The notes beneath the pieces were generated by a model. That model did no database searches. It saw nothing but the letters and a program-made list of their open reading frames with translations, and was not told the origin of the DNA. A DNA stretch of 9,285 nucleotides, from the NCBI GenBank assembly GCA_964514415.1, contig CAZEQL010000045.1, positions 1-9,285 of the forward strand. The letters are read 5' to 3'. Origin of the DNA: CAZEQL01 sp964514415 (GTDB lineage Bacteria > Chloroflexota > Dehalococcoidia > GIF9 > AB-539-J10). The stretch's first letter is position 1. Each line of letters begins with the position of its first letter. Shown in pieces: positions 1-6,222 of the stretch. Made by a program: the position numbers and the translations under genes.

Positions 1-417
1 GACCTGATACAGCCAGCATTGGACATGTTAAAGCAATTAGGCATTGATTACGAACTTTCCATCATCTCAGGACATAGAAATCCAGAAAAGCTAAGGGAAT
101 ATGGCTTGGAAGCAGAAAAACGAGGGTTTAAGATCCTCATAGCTGCTGCTGGTAGAGCTGCTCATCTTCCCGGCATCCTGGCTAGCTGGACAACCTTGCC
201 CGTAATTGGTGTTCCCTTGCCTACCAGTGAGCTGAAGGGCATAGATGCCTTGCTCTCCATAGTTCAGATGCCTGCTGGGATTCCCGTAGCCTGTGTTGGC
301 ATTGGCACAAGCGGCGCCAAAAATGCCGCCTTGCTTGCCGCTCAGATTCTGGGCATAGAATATAAGGCAATAAAAGAGGCTTACTGCAAATATAAAAGAG
401 CGCTAGCAGGAGAATAA
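1..417 (+). CDS. purE: PurE, 5-(carboxyamino)imidazole ribonucleotide mutase (5'-truncated by window edge)
   Basis: The reading frame is open from base 1 to the TAA at 415-417, giving 138 residues. The family usually has about 160-170, so the N-terminus with the first phosphate-binding loop lies outside the window. PurE converts N5-CAIR (class I) or AIR plus CO2 (class II) to CAIR in cytosolic purine synthesis. Visible motifs are SGHRNP (residues 23-28 of the visible part, holding the family's key histidine), AAAGRAAHLPG (48-58), LPVIGVP (66-72) and SIVQMPAGIPVA (86-97), all in family order. The usual forms of the first two are SAHRTP and AGAGGAAHLPG, so the active-site loops carry several substitutions. 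purB follows after 1 nt. No purK is in view, so the class cannot be settled by context; the motifs look class I-like. The family assignment is secure. Confidence 0.95.
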   Translation, partial: DLIQPALDMLKQLGIDYELSIISGHRNPEKLREYGLEAEKRGFKILIAAAGRAAHLPGILASWTTLPVIGVPLPTSELKGIDALLSIVQMPAGIPVACVGIGTSGAKNAALLAAQILGIEYKAIKEAYCKYKRALAGE

Positions 418-418
418 T

Positions 419-1765
419 ATGATTGAACGGTACTCCAGACCACAGATGAAAAAAATCTGGTCTGAGGAGAATAAATTTGACCAATGGCTTAAGGTAGAAA
501 TAGCCGTTTGTGAAGCCTGGGCTAAATTGGGCAAGATTCCCAAAGAAGCTATATCCAAGATACAGAAGGCTAGCTGCAACCTGGATCGCATCGCTGAAAT
601 TCTAAAGGTAACTCACCATGACATGACAGCCTTTACTAGCTCTGTGGCTGAAAGCCTGGGTGAAGAGTCTCGTTTCATCCATCTCGGACTTACCTCTTCA
701 GATGTTATGGATACTGCACTAAGTCTCCAATTAAAAGAAGCCGCTAGTATCCTGGAACAGGATATTGCCGCACTTATTACTGTCTTAGAGAACAAAGCTG
801 TAGAGCATAAGCACACCATTATGATGGGTCGAACCCATGGTATTCACGCTGAGCCAACTACCTTTGGCCTGAAGATAGCTCTATGGGTTGAAGAGATGAA
901 GCGTAATGCTCAGAGGTTGTCTGAAGCCAAAAGAATTATCTCTGTAGGCAAAATATCAGGAGCGGTAGGCACATACGCTACTGTGCCTCCTCAAGTGGAA
1001 CAAATAGCTTGTGCCAAATTAGGACTCACGGCGGCTCCGATATCAAGCCAGATAATTCAGCGCGATCGCCACGCCCAATTTGTAACCACCTTAGCCATAA
1101 TTGCTAGCTCCCTGGAAAAGTTCGCCACTGAGATTAGGCACCTCCAGCGAACTGAGGTTCTCGAAGCCGAAGAGCCCTTCCAGGCAGGGCAAACGGGCTC
1201 TTCAGCAATGCCTCATAAGCGGAATCCTGAGCTTTGTGAGCGTATTTGTGGGCTTGCCAGATTAATAAGAGGTTATGCTTTGACCTCCATGGAAAATATT
1301 GCCTTGTGGCATGAGCGTGACATCAGCCACTCTTCCACCGAGCGAATTACCCTGCCTGACTCTTGCCTAGTAATCGACTATATATTATCTATATTTACCC
1401 CAATAATGAGAGGACTAAAGGTCTATTCCGAAAACATGCGTCGTAACCTTGAGCTTACCCAGGGGTTAGTCTTCTCCCAAAGAGTGCTTCTGGCCCTGAT
1501 AGACAAAGGTATAAGCCGCGAGGAAGCATACAAAATGGTACAAGACAACGCCATGAAAGCCTGGCAGGAAAAAAGAAGCTTCCTGGATTTGCTCAAGTCA
1601 GATGAGCAGATAACGGCTTACCTGACTGAAAGCGAGCTAGAATCTCTTTTCGACTATAATTACTATTTGAAACACGTAGATAGCACTTTTGAACGACTAG
1701 GGTTAACTAAAACAGAAGAAGCTGAACAAATTAAAATAGAAGGGTTAGCTCCACGTGCACTCTGA
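419..1765 (+). CDS. purB: PurB, adenylosuccinate lyase
   Basis: This 448-residue protein belongs to the fumarase/aspartase superfamily, and the length is normal for bacterial PurB. It would release fumarate from SAICAR to give AICAR and from adenylosuccinate to give AMP, as a cytosolic homotetramer. Family blocks are in order: HHDMT (66-70), TSSDVMDTA (92-100), GRTHGIHAEPTTFG (137-150, with the general-acid histidine at about 140), and the superfamily signature GSSAMPHKRNP (260-270), whose loop carries the catalytic serine. The ATG at 419 lies 6 nt after a strong AGGAG (408-412) and one base after the purE stop, which implies translational coupling. The 3' end overlaps purC by 11 nt. Catalytic blocks are intact and nothing looks unusual. 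Confidence 0.98.
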   Translation: MIERYSRPQMKKIWSEENKFDQWLKVEIAVCEAWAKLGKIPKEAISKIQKASCNLDRIAEILKVTHHDMTAFTSSVAESLGEESRFIHLGLTSSDVMDTALSLQLKEAASILEQDIAALITVLENKAVEHKHTIMMGRTHGIHAEPTTFGLKIALWVEEMKRNAQRLSEAKRIISVGKISGAVGTYATVPPQVEQIACAKLGLTAAPISSQIIQRDRHAQFVTTLAIIASSLEKFATEIRHLQRTEVLEAEEPFQAGQTGSSAMPHKRNPELCERICGLARLIRGYALTSMENIALWHERDISHSSTERITLPDSCLVIDYILSIFTPIMRGLKVYSENMRRNLELTQGLVFSQRVLLALIDKGISREEAYKMVQDNAMKAWQEKRSFLDLLKSDEQITAYLTESELESLFDYNYYLKHVDSTFERLGLTKTEEAEQIKIEGLAPRAL

Positions 1766-2747
1766 TATCTTATTGCAAACCGATTTGCCCTTTCCTTTAT
1801 TCGGACGCGGCAAGGTGAGAGACATCTATGATTTGGGCGACAAACTTCTCATAGTGTCCACCGACCGCATATCCGCCTTCGATTTCGTCCTGCCCTGTGG
1901 CATTCCTGACAAAGGAAAGATTCTCAACCAACTTTCCGCTTTCTGGTTTGAGAAGACAGCCCATATTGTACCCAATCACTTTATTAAGGTAATTGATAGT
2001 AATGTCATTCTGAACGAAGTGAAGAATCTCCTGGATTATCCCCAAGATTTACCTGATTATATTGTGGGTTGCTCCATGCTTGTAGCTAAAGCTGAGCGTA
2101 TTTCTGTAGAATGCATCGTTCGGGGCTATCTAGCTGGTTCAGCATGGGCAGAGTACAAAGACACCGGAAAAGTTGGTAATATCCATTTACCATCAGGAAT
2201 GAGAGAAGGTCAAGAATTGCCTCAACCTATCTTCACCCCCACTACCAAAAGCGATACAGAACACGACCGCCCCCTAACCAACCAAGATATAAAGAACCTT
2301 GAAGAAATGTCATTTCGGTCAACCATTGCCCTGAATGAAGCGAAGGAGAAGCGAAGAAATCTCAAATTGATTCAAGAACTAGAAGAAAAAAGTTTACTTA
2401 TTTACTGCTATGCTCAAGATTATGCTAAAACCAAAGGCATAATAATCGCCGATACCAAGTTTGAGTTTGGATTTATCGACGATAAACTGTCACTTATTGA
2501 TGAACTACTAACACCAGACTCAAGTCGCTTCTGGGATGCCAGCCAATATAAAGTGGGCGGTTCGCAGCTTAGTTTTGATAAACAACCAGTCCGCGACTGG
2601 CTGACAGCCTCAGGATGGAACAAAGAGCCACCGGCACCTATGTTACCGCCAGAAGTAATCGAAGGAACATCAAAAAGATACCTTGAAGTATATCGTAAGC
2701 TGACTGAGAATATTCTCGAAGGAAAACAAGATGGAAATTATCAATAG
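1755..2747 (+). CDS. purC: PurC, SAICAR synthase with two apparent repeat-derived insertions
   Basis: PurC joins CAIR and aspartate with ATP to give SAICAR. Motifs seen are GRGKVRDIYDLGD (17-29, nucleotide loop), STDRISAFD (35-43), SMLVAKAERISVECIVRGYLAGSAW (107-131, substrate-binding core), FTPTTKSDTEHD (160-171) and the TKFEFGF block (234-240). The GTG start at 1755 lies inside purB (11-nt overlap), 10 nt after AAGGG at 1740-1744. At 330 residues it is longer than the roughly 290-310 I expect for the longer, yeast-like class. The excess is explained by two repeat-like segments, at about residues 83-93 and 186-203, both in linkers between conserved blocks. Removing them would leave about 300 residues. 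The frame stays open through both and every catalytic block is present, so the enzyme is probably functional. Its 3' end overlaps the cupin gene by 17 nt. Confidence 0.96.
   Translation: MHSDILLQTDLPFPLFGRGKVRDIYDLGDKLLIVSTDRISAFDFVLPCGIPDKGKILNQLSAFWFEKTAHIVPNHFIKVIDSNVILNEVKNLLDYPQDLPDYIVGCSMLVAKAERISVECIVRGYLAGSAWAEYKDTGKVGNIHLPSGMREGQELPQPIFTPTTKSDTEHDRPLTNQDIKNLEEMSFRSTIALNEAKEKRRNLKLIQELEEKSLLIYCYAQDYAKTKGIIIADTKFEFGFIDDKLSLIDELLTPDSSRFWDASQYKVGGSQLSFDKQPVRDWLTASGWNKEPPAPMLPPEVIEGTSKRYLEVYRKLTENILEGKQDGNYQ
2003..2030 (+). repeat. Dispersed-repeat fragment inserted in frame in purC (copy 1)
   Basis: This 28-nt segment begins TGTCATTCTGAACGAAG and ends GAAGAATCTC. It reads as NVILNEVKNL on the plus strand and as EILHFVQND on the minus strand. 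I recognise this as the signature of a short repeat found scattered in many bacterial genomes, whose translations recur as VILSEAKNL and EILRFAQND. It sits between the IVPNHFIKVID and LPDYIVGCSMLV parts of PurC, where homologues have only a short linker. Whether it is one end of a longer element cannot be told from this window. Confidence 0.65.
2308..2363 (+). repeat. Second dispersed-repeat-like insertion in purC (copy 2)
   Basis: The segment starts with TGTCATT, as copy 1 does, and ends GAAGCGAAGAAATCTC, close to the GAAGTGAAGAATCTC end of copy 1. Between them it contains CCCTGAATGAAGCGAAG and an imperfect tandem pair of 11-mers, GAAGCGAAGGA at 2337-2347 and GAAGCGAAGAA at 2348-2358. It encodes residues 186-203 of PurC (SFRSTIALNEAKEKRRNL), a basic linker between the HDRPLTNQDIKNLEEM stretch and the IQELEEKSL helix, which homologues join with only a few residues. 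It is longer and more diverged than copy 1. Confidence 0.5.
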
Positions 2748-3093
2748 AGATAAGGTCAAACCCTTCATTACCAAAGATACTTCCCAGATTAGGGAAATCC
2801 TTGCTCCGAGAAACTCTTCGCTGCGAAATCAAAGCCTGGCTGAAGCGAGAGTATCACCGGGCAAAGCCACGATGGAACACTGCCACATCAAGTCGGAGGA
2901 GATTTACTATATACTGCAGGGTATAGGCAAGGTAAAAATTGCTGATGACGTAAGAGAGGTAAGCAAAGGAGATGGCATCGCTATACTCCCAGGGCAAAAG
3001 CACAAAATCTGGAACATCGGGGACGAGGAACTGGTCTTCCTCTGTTGCTGCTCGCCTTCTTACGAGGATGAGGACACTGTGCTTTCCCAATAA
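2731..3093 (+). CDS. Small single-domain cupin protein
   Basis: A 120-residue cupin_2-type beta-barrel protein. Motif 1 is PGKATMEHCHIKSEEIYYILQG (43-64), with likely metal ligands H50, H52 and E56. Motif 2 is GDGIAILPGQKHKIWN (80-95), giving the fourth ligand H91. All four ligands are present, so it should bind a divalent metal. The ATG at 2731 overlaps the 3' end of purC by 17 nt and is preceded by GAAGGAAAAC, so it is translated as part of the purine operon. The substrate cannot be inferred: small cupins include sugar-phosphate isomerase-like proteins, dioxygenases and ligand sensors. A cysteine run CCC (105-107) lies near the C-terminus. No signal peptide is seen, so it is probably cytosolic. 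The fold is sure; the function is unknown. Confidence 0.9.
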   Translation: MEIINRDKVKPFITKDTSQIREILAPRNSSLRNQSLAEARVSPGKATMEHCHIKSEEIYYILQGIGKVKIADDVREVSKGDGIAILPGQKHKIWNIGDEELVFLCCCSPSYEDEDTVLSQ

Positions 3094-3106
3094 AGGAGAT
3101 TTCAGA

Positions 3107-3355
3107 ATGTATCTAGCCAAAATTCGCATCACATTAAAGCCAACGGTTAACGACCCTCAAGGTTTGACCATAAAAGGGGCACTGCATAACCTGGGTTTTA
3201 CCGAAGTAACCAGCGTTCGTGCTGGCAAATATATGGAAGTCAAAGTGGAGGTGGATAATCAAGACAAAGCTCAGGAGCAAGTTGACCGAATGTGCCAAAA
3301 ATTGCTGGCCAACCCCATTATCGAAACCTACAGCTTCGAGGTAGAGCAAATCTAG
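3107..3355 (+). CDS. purS: PurS, small subunit of phosphoribosylformylglycinamidine synthase
   Basis: An 82-residue protein of normal length for PurS, the dimeric accessory subunit that bridges PurQ (glutaminase) and small PurL in FGAM synthase. The hallmark pattern is DPQGLTIKGALHNLGF (17-32) followed by VRAGKYMEVKVE (37-48), with an alternating beta-strand/helix layout and a closing IIETYSFEVEQI strand. The ATG at 3107 is chosen because AAAGGAG at 3092-3098 lies 8 nt upstream. The frame is open further upstream to about 2972, but that part overlaps the cupin gene and lacks PurS homology. It starts 13 nt after the cupin stop. PurQ and PurL are not within the window, whereas purS is often adjacent to them. 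Confidence 0.95.
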   Translation: MYLAKIRITLKPTVNDPQGLTIKGALHNLGFTEVTSVRAGKYMEVKVEVDNQDKAQEQVDRMCQKLLANPIIETYSFEVEQI

Positions 3356-3377
3356 ATTATCCTTATCGATCGTAGAG

Positions 3378-3998
3378 GTGGAGTGGAGCAGCATACTCAG
3401 CATTATAGTGGCTACGTTAGCAGTTATTGGATTGCCTCTGATTCTGCGCAAAAGGAGAAGGGTTGGGCCTTTAAAAAGGGAAGACCTTTGTCAGTACTTA
3501 AAAGAAATGGGAATAGTCGCGTCCTTGGTGGAAAAGGGCGATGATAGAGAGAAGATAGGACTAGGTCGTGCCTCAGGTCAGAAATCGGAGGGAATTATCA
3601 AGGTAGAGGACAAAAATATAAATTCCATAAATGTCGTCAGCGTATCCAGTCAGTACGGAACACAATACTTCATAGACTACTTGGTGAAAAGCCCTAACAT
3701 AATGGGGGAGCGAACACCTAGAAAAACCAGGTTGAACAAAAAGAAAAGCCCTCCTTTACGGGGTAAGGTGGTAGCCATTGAGTGGAAAGGAGACGAATCC
3801 TTGGCACGAAGCCTTAGTTTAGATTATGGTTTAGAAGAGAAACTGTTGCGAGCCTGCGCTAACGATTTCAAAGGGAATATCGGGATTTTCCCCGAGCCCA
3901 AGCATGGATACACCCGCATAAGGACCGACCATCACCCTCCCTCCACCGAGCTACTTCAAGCAATAAGCATCATAGCCAGGCATATCAAGTCGTGGTAA
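3378..3998 (+). CDS. Conserved-looking hypothetical protein with one N-terminal membrane anchor
   Basis: I do not recognise this 206-residue protein. It begins with a hydrophobic segment at about residues 5-23 followed at once by RKRRR (24-28). By the positive-inside rule this makes a single anchor with the remaining ~180 residues in the cytoplasm. The soluble part includes a mixed region up to about 105, a very basic stretch with RTPRKTRLNKKK (112-123), then VVAIEWKGDESLARSLSLDYGLEEKLL (131-157) and a C-terminal helix ending at W206. No catalytic motif is evident. The GTG at 3378 has only a weak TAGAG upstream; other starts would cut into the membrane segment. It follows purS by 22 nt on the same strand, so co-transcription is likely, but a purine role is only a guess. 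Codon use looks like its neighbours. Confidence 0.75.
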   Translation: MEWSSILSIIVATLAVIGLPLILRKRRRVGPLKREDLCQYLKEMGIVASLVEKGDDREKIGLGRASGQKSEGIIKVEDKNINSINVVSVSSQYGTQYFIDYLVKSPNIMGERTPRKTRLNKKKSPPLRGKVVAIEWKGDESLARSLSLDYGLEEKLLRACANDFKGNIGIFPEPKHGYTRIRTDHHPPSTELLQAISIIARHIKSW

Positions 3999-4128
3999 GG
4001 AAATTCCACATCCATTGACAGAACCCAGCCACAATACCCAGAGCCTTTCCCCATACCACCATGGCATTCCGCCAAAAGGGAAATGGTATGCGATACTTCT
4101 CAGCCGAACCATACACAAGACAGGTTAT

Positions 4129-5106
4129 TCAGTAACTCTGATACCAATCTTCATCCACCACCTCAGACTCAAGTTTAGCATGCCAGGGAATTCCGTATTT
4201 GTCAGCCAGTTCAGTTAAGGTTTTAAGTCTTTTAGCCACGATGGTCTCCAGGAATTCTAACCTTCCCTGCCGATAACTAATTTGGGTAGCCTCCTGCCAC
4301 AAGGCTCGCCCTGCTAGAAAACCTGAAGCCCCCGCCTGACAGGCTATCTCAACCTGCTTACAGAACAGGTCAAAATTCACTCCAGCGCTGAGAATAACCC
4401 AGGGAACCTGGCTTGCCTCATTAAGTTGATGACAATAATCCAGCAACTTGTTCTCATCTTTCTCGTACTCAAGGTCGGCGGGGAACTCAGCCTTGAGCAC
4501 ATCAATGGGAAAGGTTGTGATTTGCTGTGCTGTTTTAATGACCAATTGCGGCTTTATTTTAGCGAAGTCTTCAGGTTTGGCTTCCAGTTTTTTCACTCTA
4601 TAGCTTACAGGCTCAACAACAAAGGGTATATCTTCTACTAAACAAGTATTGGCTAGCTTTTTCACCGTGTCCAATTGTCTGCCAGCGACATCGACGTCGG
4701 GGCGATAATAGAGCAAAAGCTTAGCCGCTGTCGCTCCCATCTTCTTTACTTTTCCCACATTCCAATCAAACAGCACCCCAGTGACTCGCGCCTCCGCTTC
4801 GCCAAGATAACCACTTTCTTCCAGACTTACCAACAATCCTGTGCTCTTGGGCAAAACACCAGCAGCAATAGCCTGCCCAGCTCCATAAATAGGGTCCAGA
4901 AGGATAGCGCTAGCATGAGGAGCTAAAATTCGGCAGAGGTCTAATTTAAAATCTACCATGTCTTGATAACTGACACCCTCAGGGTGTTTTTCACCAAGCA
5001 TCTGTTTAAGTGAACCTCTATGGTCAAGAGCACACATTGTCATAATGCCTTTCTCATCAGCCAGTTGCTGCAACCCTCTTATTTTGCCTGTAGATACTTT
5101 TCTCAT
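4129..5106 (-). CDS. lacD: LacD-family class I aldolase (tagatose 1,6-bisphosphate / fructose 1,6-bisphosphate aldolase)
   Basis: A 325-residue TIM-barrel aldolase matching LacD in length and motifs. MCALDHRGSLKQML (24-37) is the phosphate-binding start. AILLDPIYGAGQAI (67-80) follows, then KLLLYYRPDVD (129-139), PFVVEPVSY (161-169) and IDVLKAEFP (201-209), where K205 matches the Schiff-base lysine of LacD. ILSAGVNFDLF (238-248) and GASGFLAGRALW (259-270) close the barrel. LacD enzymes cleave tagatose 1,6-bisphosphate to DHAP and glyceraldehyde 3-phosphate and are known to accept fructose 1,6-bisphosphate and other epimers. No lacA, lacB or lacC is present; the gene lies 4 nt after pfkA, so a role as the glycolytic FBP aldolase is the better inference. 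AGGGAT overlapping the pfkA stop serves as ribosome site, implying coupling. The symbol reflects family, not proven substrate. Confidence 0.92.
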   Translation of the reverse strand: MRKVSTGKIRGLQQLADEKGIMTMCALDHRGSLKQMLGEKHPEGVSYQDMVDFKLDLCRILAPHASAILLDPIYGAGQAIAAGVLPKSTGLLVSLEESGYLGEAEARVTGVLFDWNVGKVKKMGATAAKLLLYYRPDVDVAGRQLDTVKKLANTCLVEDIPFVVEPVSYRVKKLEAKPEDFAKIKPQLVIKTAQQITTFPIDVLKAEFPADLEYEKDENKLLDYCHQLNEASQVPWVILSAGVNFDLFCKQVEIACQAGASGFLAGRALWQEATQISYRQGRLEFLETIVAKRLKTLTELADKYGIPWHAKLESEVVDEDWYQSY

Positions 5107-5110
5107 ATCC

Positions 5111-6094
5111 CTACATAGCCAATATTTTGATTAACTGTAATAAGTTGCTGTCTAATTTCTTCTCCCTCTCCCATGTTTCCCTTAAAGGAGTGAGAGCTAT
5201 TTCCCCTTTCACCTCCCCCACCATATAGCCCGACTTGCCACTAACCAAAGCATCCACAGCCGCTGCTCCCAACTTACTGGCCAGAATCCTATCTCTGGCT
5301 GTGGGCGAGCCCCCCCTTTGTATATGTCCTAAGACGCAAATCCGATAATCTAGTTTCAATCGCTCCCAGACCTGCTGAGCAACTCGAAAAACACCTCCCG
5401 CTTCATCCCCTTCAGCAACTATCACAATAGAGGACTTCTTGCCTTTGCTGAAATTGTGCCTAATATTAGAACAAAGCTCTTCTATTTTCGTTTCCGTTTC
5501 TGGAATCAAGATATCCTCAGCTCCACCGGCGATTCCCACATCTAGAGCAATAAAGCCCCTACGTTTTCCCATGACCTCAATAAAAAAAGGCCGTCGTAAA
5601 GACTCTGCGGTATCCCTGATCTTGTCTATGGCATCCAAAGCAGTATTTACCGCCGTATCGAAACCAATGGAATAGTCAGTTCCATAAACATCATTATCTA
5701 TAGTGCCTGGAATGCCAATTACTTTTATATCTCCCACCTCAGCTAAAGCCGTGGCACCACGAAATGTGCCATCTCCACCTATAGTTATCAACCCGTCAAT
5801 ATCTTCCCGCTGTAAAATCTCAACTGCTTTCTTTATACCTTCTACGGTCCTCATCTCCTCACAGCGAGCCGTCTCCAGAAAGGTCCCCCCTCGCTGGACA
5901 ATATTAGCTACTGCCCTGGGGCTCAACCCCACGAAGTCCTCCTCAAGCAGACCAGCATAGCCCCGTCGAATCCCCACTACCTCCAACCTGCGGCTAACCC
6001 CACAACGGACGACGGCCCTGATGCAGGCATTCATCCCTGGAGCATCACCACCGCTAGTTAAAACAGCAATCTTTTTTGTCTTCACTTTAGCCAT
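5111..6094 (-). CDS. pfkA: PfkA, ATP-dependent 6-phosphofructokinase
   Basis: A group A phosphofructokinase of up to 327 residues, phosphorylating fructose 6-phosphate to the 1,6-bisphosphate. Motifs: VLTSGGDAPGMN (11-22), GGDGTFRGA (106-114), PGTIDND (129-135, catalytic Asp at 132), EVMGKRRG (173-180) and GHIQRGGSPTARDR (256-269). Glycine at the position after GGD, and PGTIDND rather than PKTIDND, mark the ATP-dependent rather than the pyrophosphate-dependent type. MGKRRG replaces the MGRxxG usual in bacterial enzymes. The ATG at 6094 directly abuts AAAGG, too close for a Shine-Dalgarno. The in-frame GTG at 6085 (codon 4) has AAAGGA 8 nt upstream and yields MKTKKIAVLTSGGD, the normal family N-terminus, so 6085 may be the real start. 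It leads the aldolase gene, 4 nt downstream. Confidence 0.96.
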   Translation of the reverse strand: MAKVKTKKIAVLTSGGDAPGMNACIRAVVRCGVSRRLEVVGIRRGYAGLLEEDFVGLSPRAVANIVQRGGTFLETARCEEMRTVEGIKKAVEILQREDIDGLITIGGDGTFRGATALAEVGDIKVIGIPGTIDNDVYGTDYSIGFDTAVNTALDAIDKIRDTAESLRRPFFIEVMGKRRGFIALDVGIAGGAEDILIPETETKIEELCSNIRHNFSKGKKSSIVIVAEGDEAGGVFRVAQQVWERLKLDYRICVLGHIQRGGSPTARDRILASKLGAAAVDALVSGKSGYMVGEVKGEIALTPLRETWEREKKLDSNLLQLIKILAM

Positions 6095-6099
6095 CCTTT
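6094..6099 (-). promoter_or_regulatory. Shine-Dalgarno that favours a GTG start for pfkA
   Basis: Read on the minus strand the bases are AAAGGA, overlapping the first base of the ATG at 6094. The distance to the GTG at 6085 is 8 nt, which is ideal, whereas the ATG has no room for ribosome binding. This favours a PfkA that begins at codon 4 of the longest frame. Confidence 0.5.
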
Positions 6100-6130
6100 A
6101 TTATTTACCCAGTTATCATTACCCAACATC

Positions 6131-6159
6131 CTGCCACCACCTAGCGATTATAGCATAAT
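6131..6159 (+). promoter_or_regulatory. Possible sigma70-type promoter for otsAB
   Basis: CTGCCA at 6131-6136 (4 of 6 to the -35 consensus) and CATAAT at 6154-6159 (5 of 6 to the -10 consensus) are separated by exactly 17 bp. The predicted start is near 6166, which coincides with the TTG of the longest otsA frame. Use of this promoter would make that TTG leaderless and favours the GTG at 6223. It uses the same palindrome as the pfkA promoter, so the two would compete for polymerase. Confidence 0.4.
6147..6155 (-). promoter_or_regulatory. Extended -10 promoter for the pfkA-lacD operon
   Basis: On the minus strand the bases read TGCTATAAT, a perfect consensus extended -10 (TGn TATAAT). Transcription would begin near 6140, giving a leader of about 46-55 nt to pfkA. 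No good -35 box is seen at the usual spacing, which extended -10 promoters can do without. The element forms most of a perfect palindrome at 6146-6160. Confidence 0.6.
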
Positions 6160-6222
6160 CAATAGTTGGTTTGGTTGAATAGCTCATTTGTAGTAAAATG
6201 CGGTCGAGTATTAATAAAGCCA

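Noticed and set aside
1797..2045. Minus-strand ORF of 82 codons within purC
   Set aside because: Shadow of purC. Its only recognisable part, EILHFVQND, is the reverse reading of the inserted repeat.
2972..3106. Longer N-terminal extension of PurS
   Set aside because: It overlaps the cupin gene in another frame, has no PurS similarity, and the strong Shine-Dalgarno points to the ATG at 3107.
4048..4092. Possible hairpin (CATACCA ... TGGTATG) between the convergent operons, as a shared terminator
   Set aside because: Only 7 bp pair before a large asymmetric bulge, the stem is not GC-rich and no T-run follows on either strand.
4015..4218. Plus-strand ORF of 67 codons in the convergent gap
   Set aside because: It overlaps the 3' end of the aldolase gene, has no recognisable motif, and is best explained as chance.
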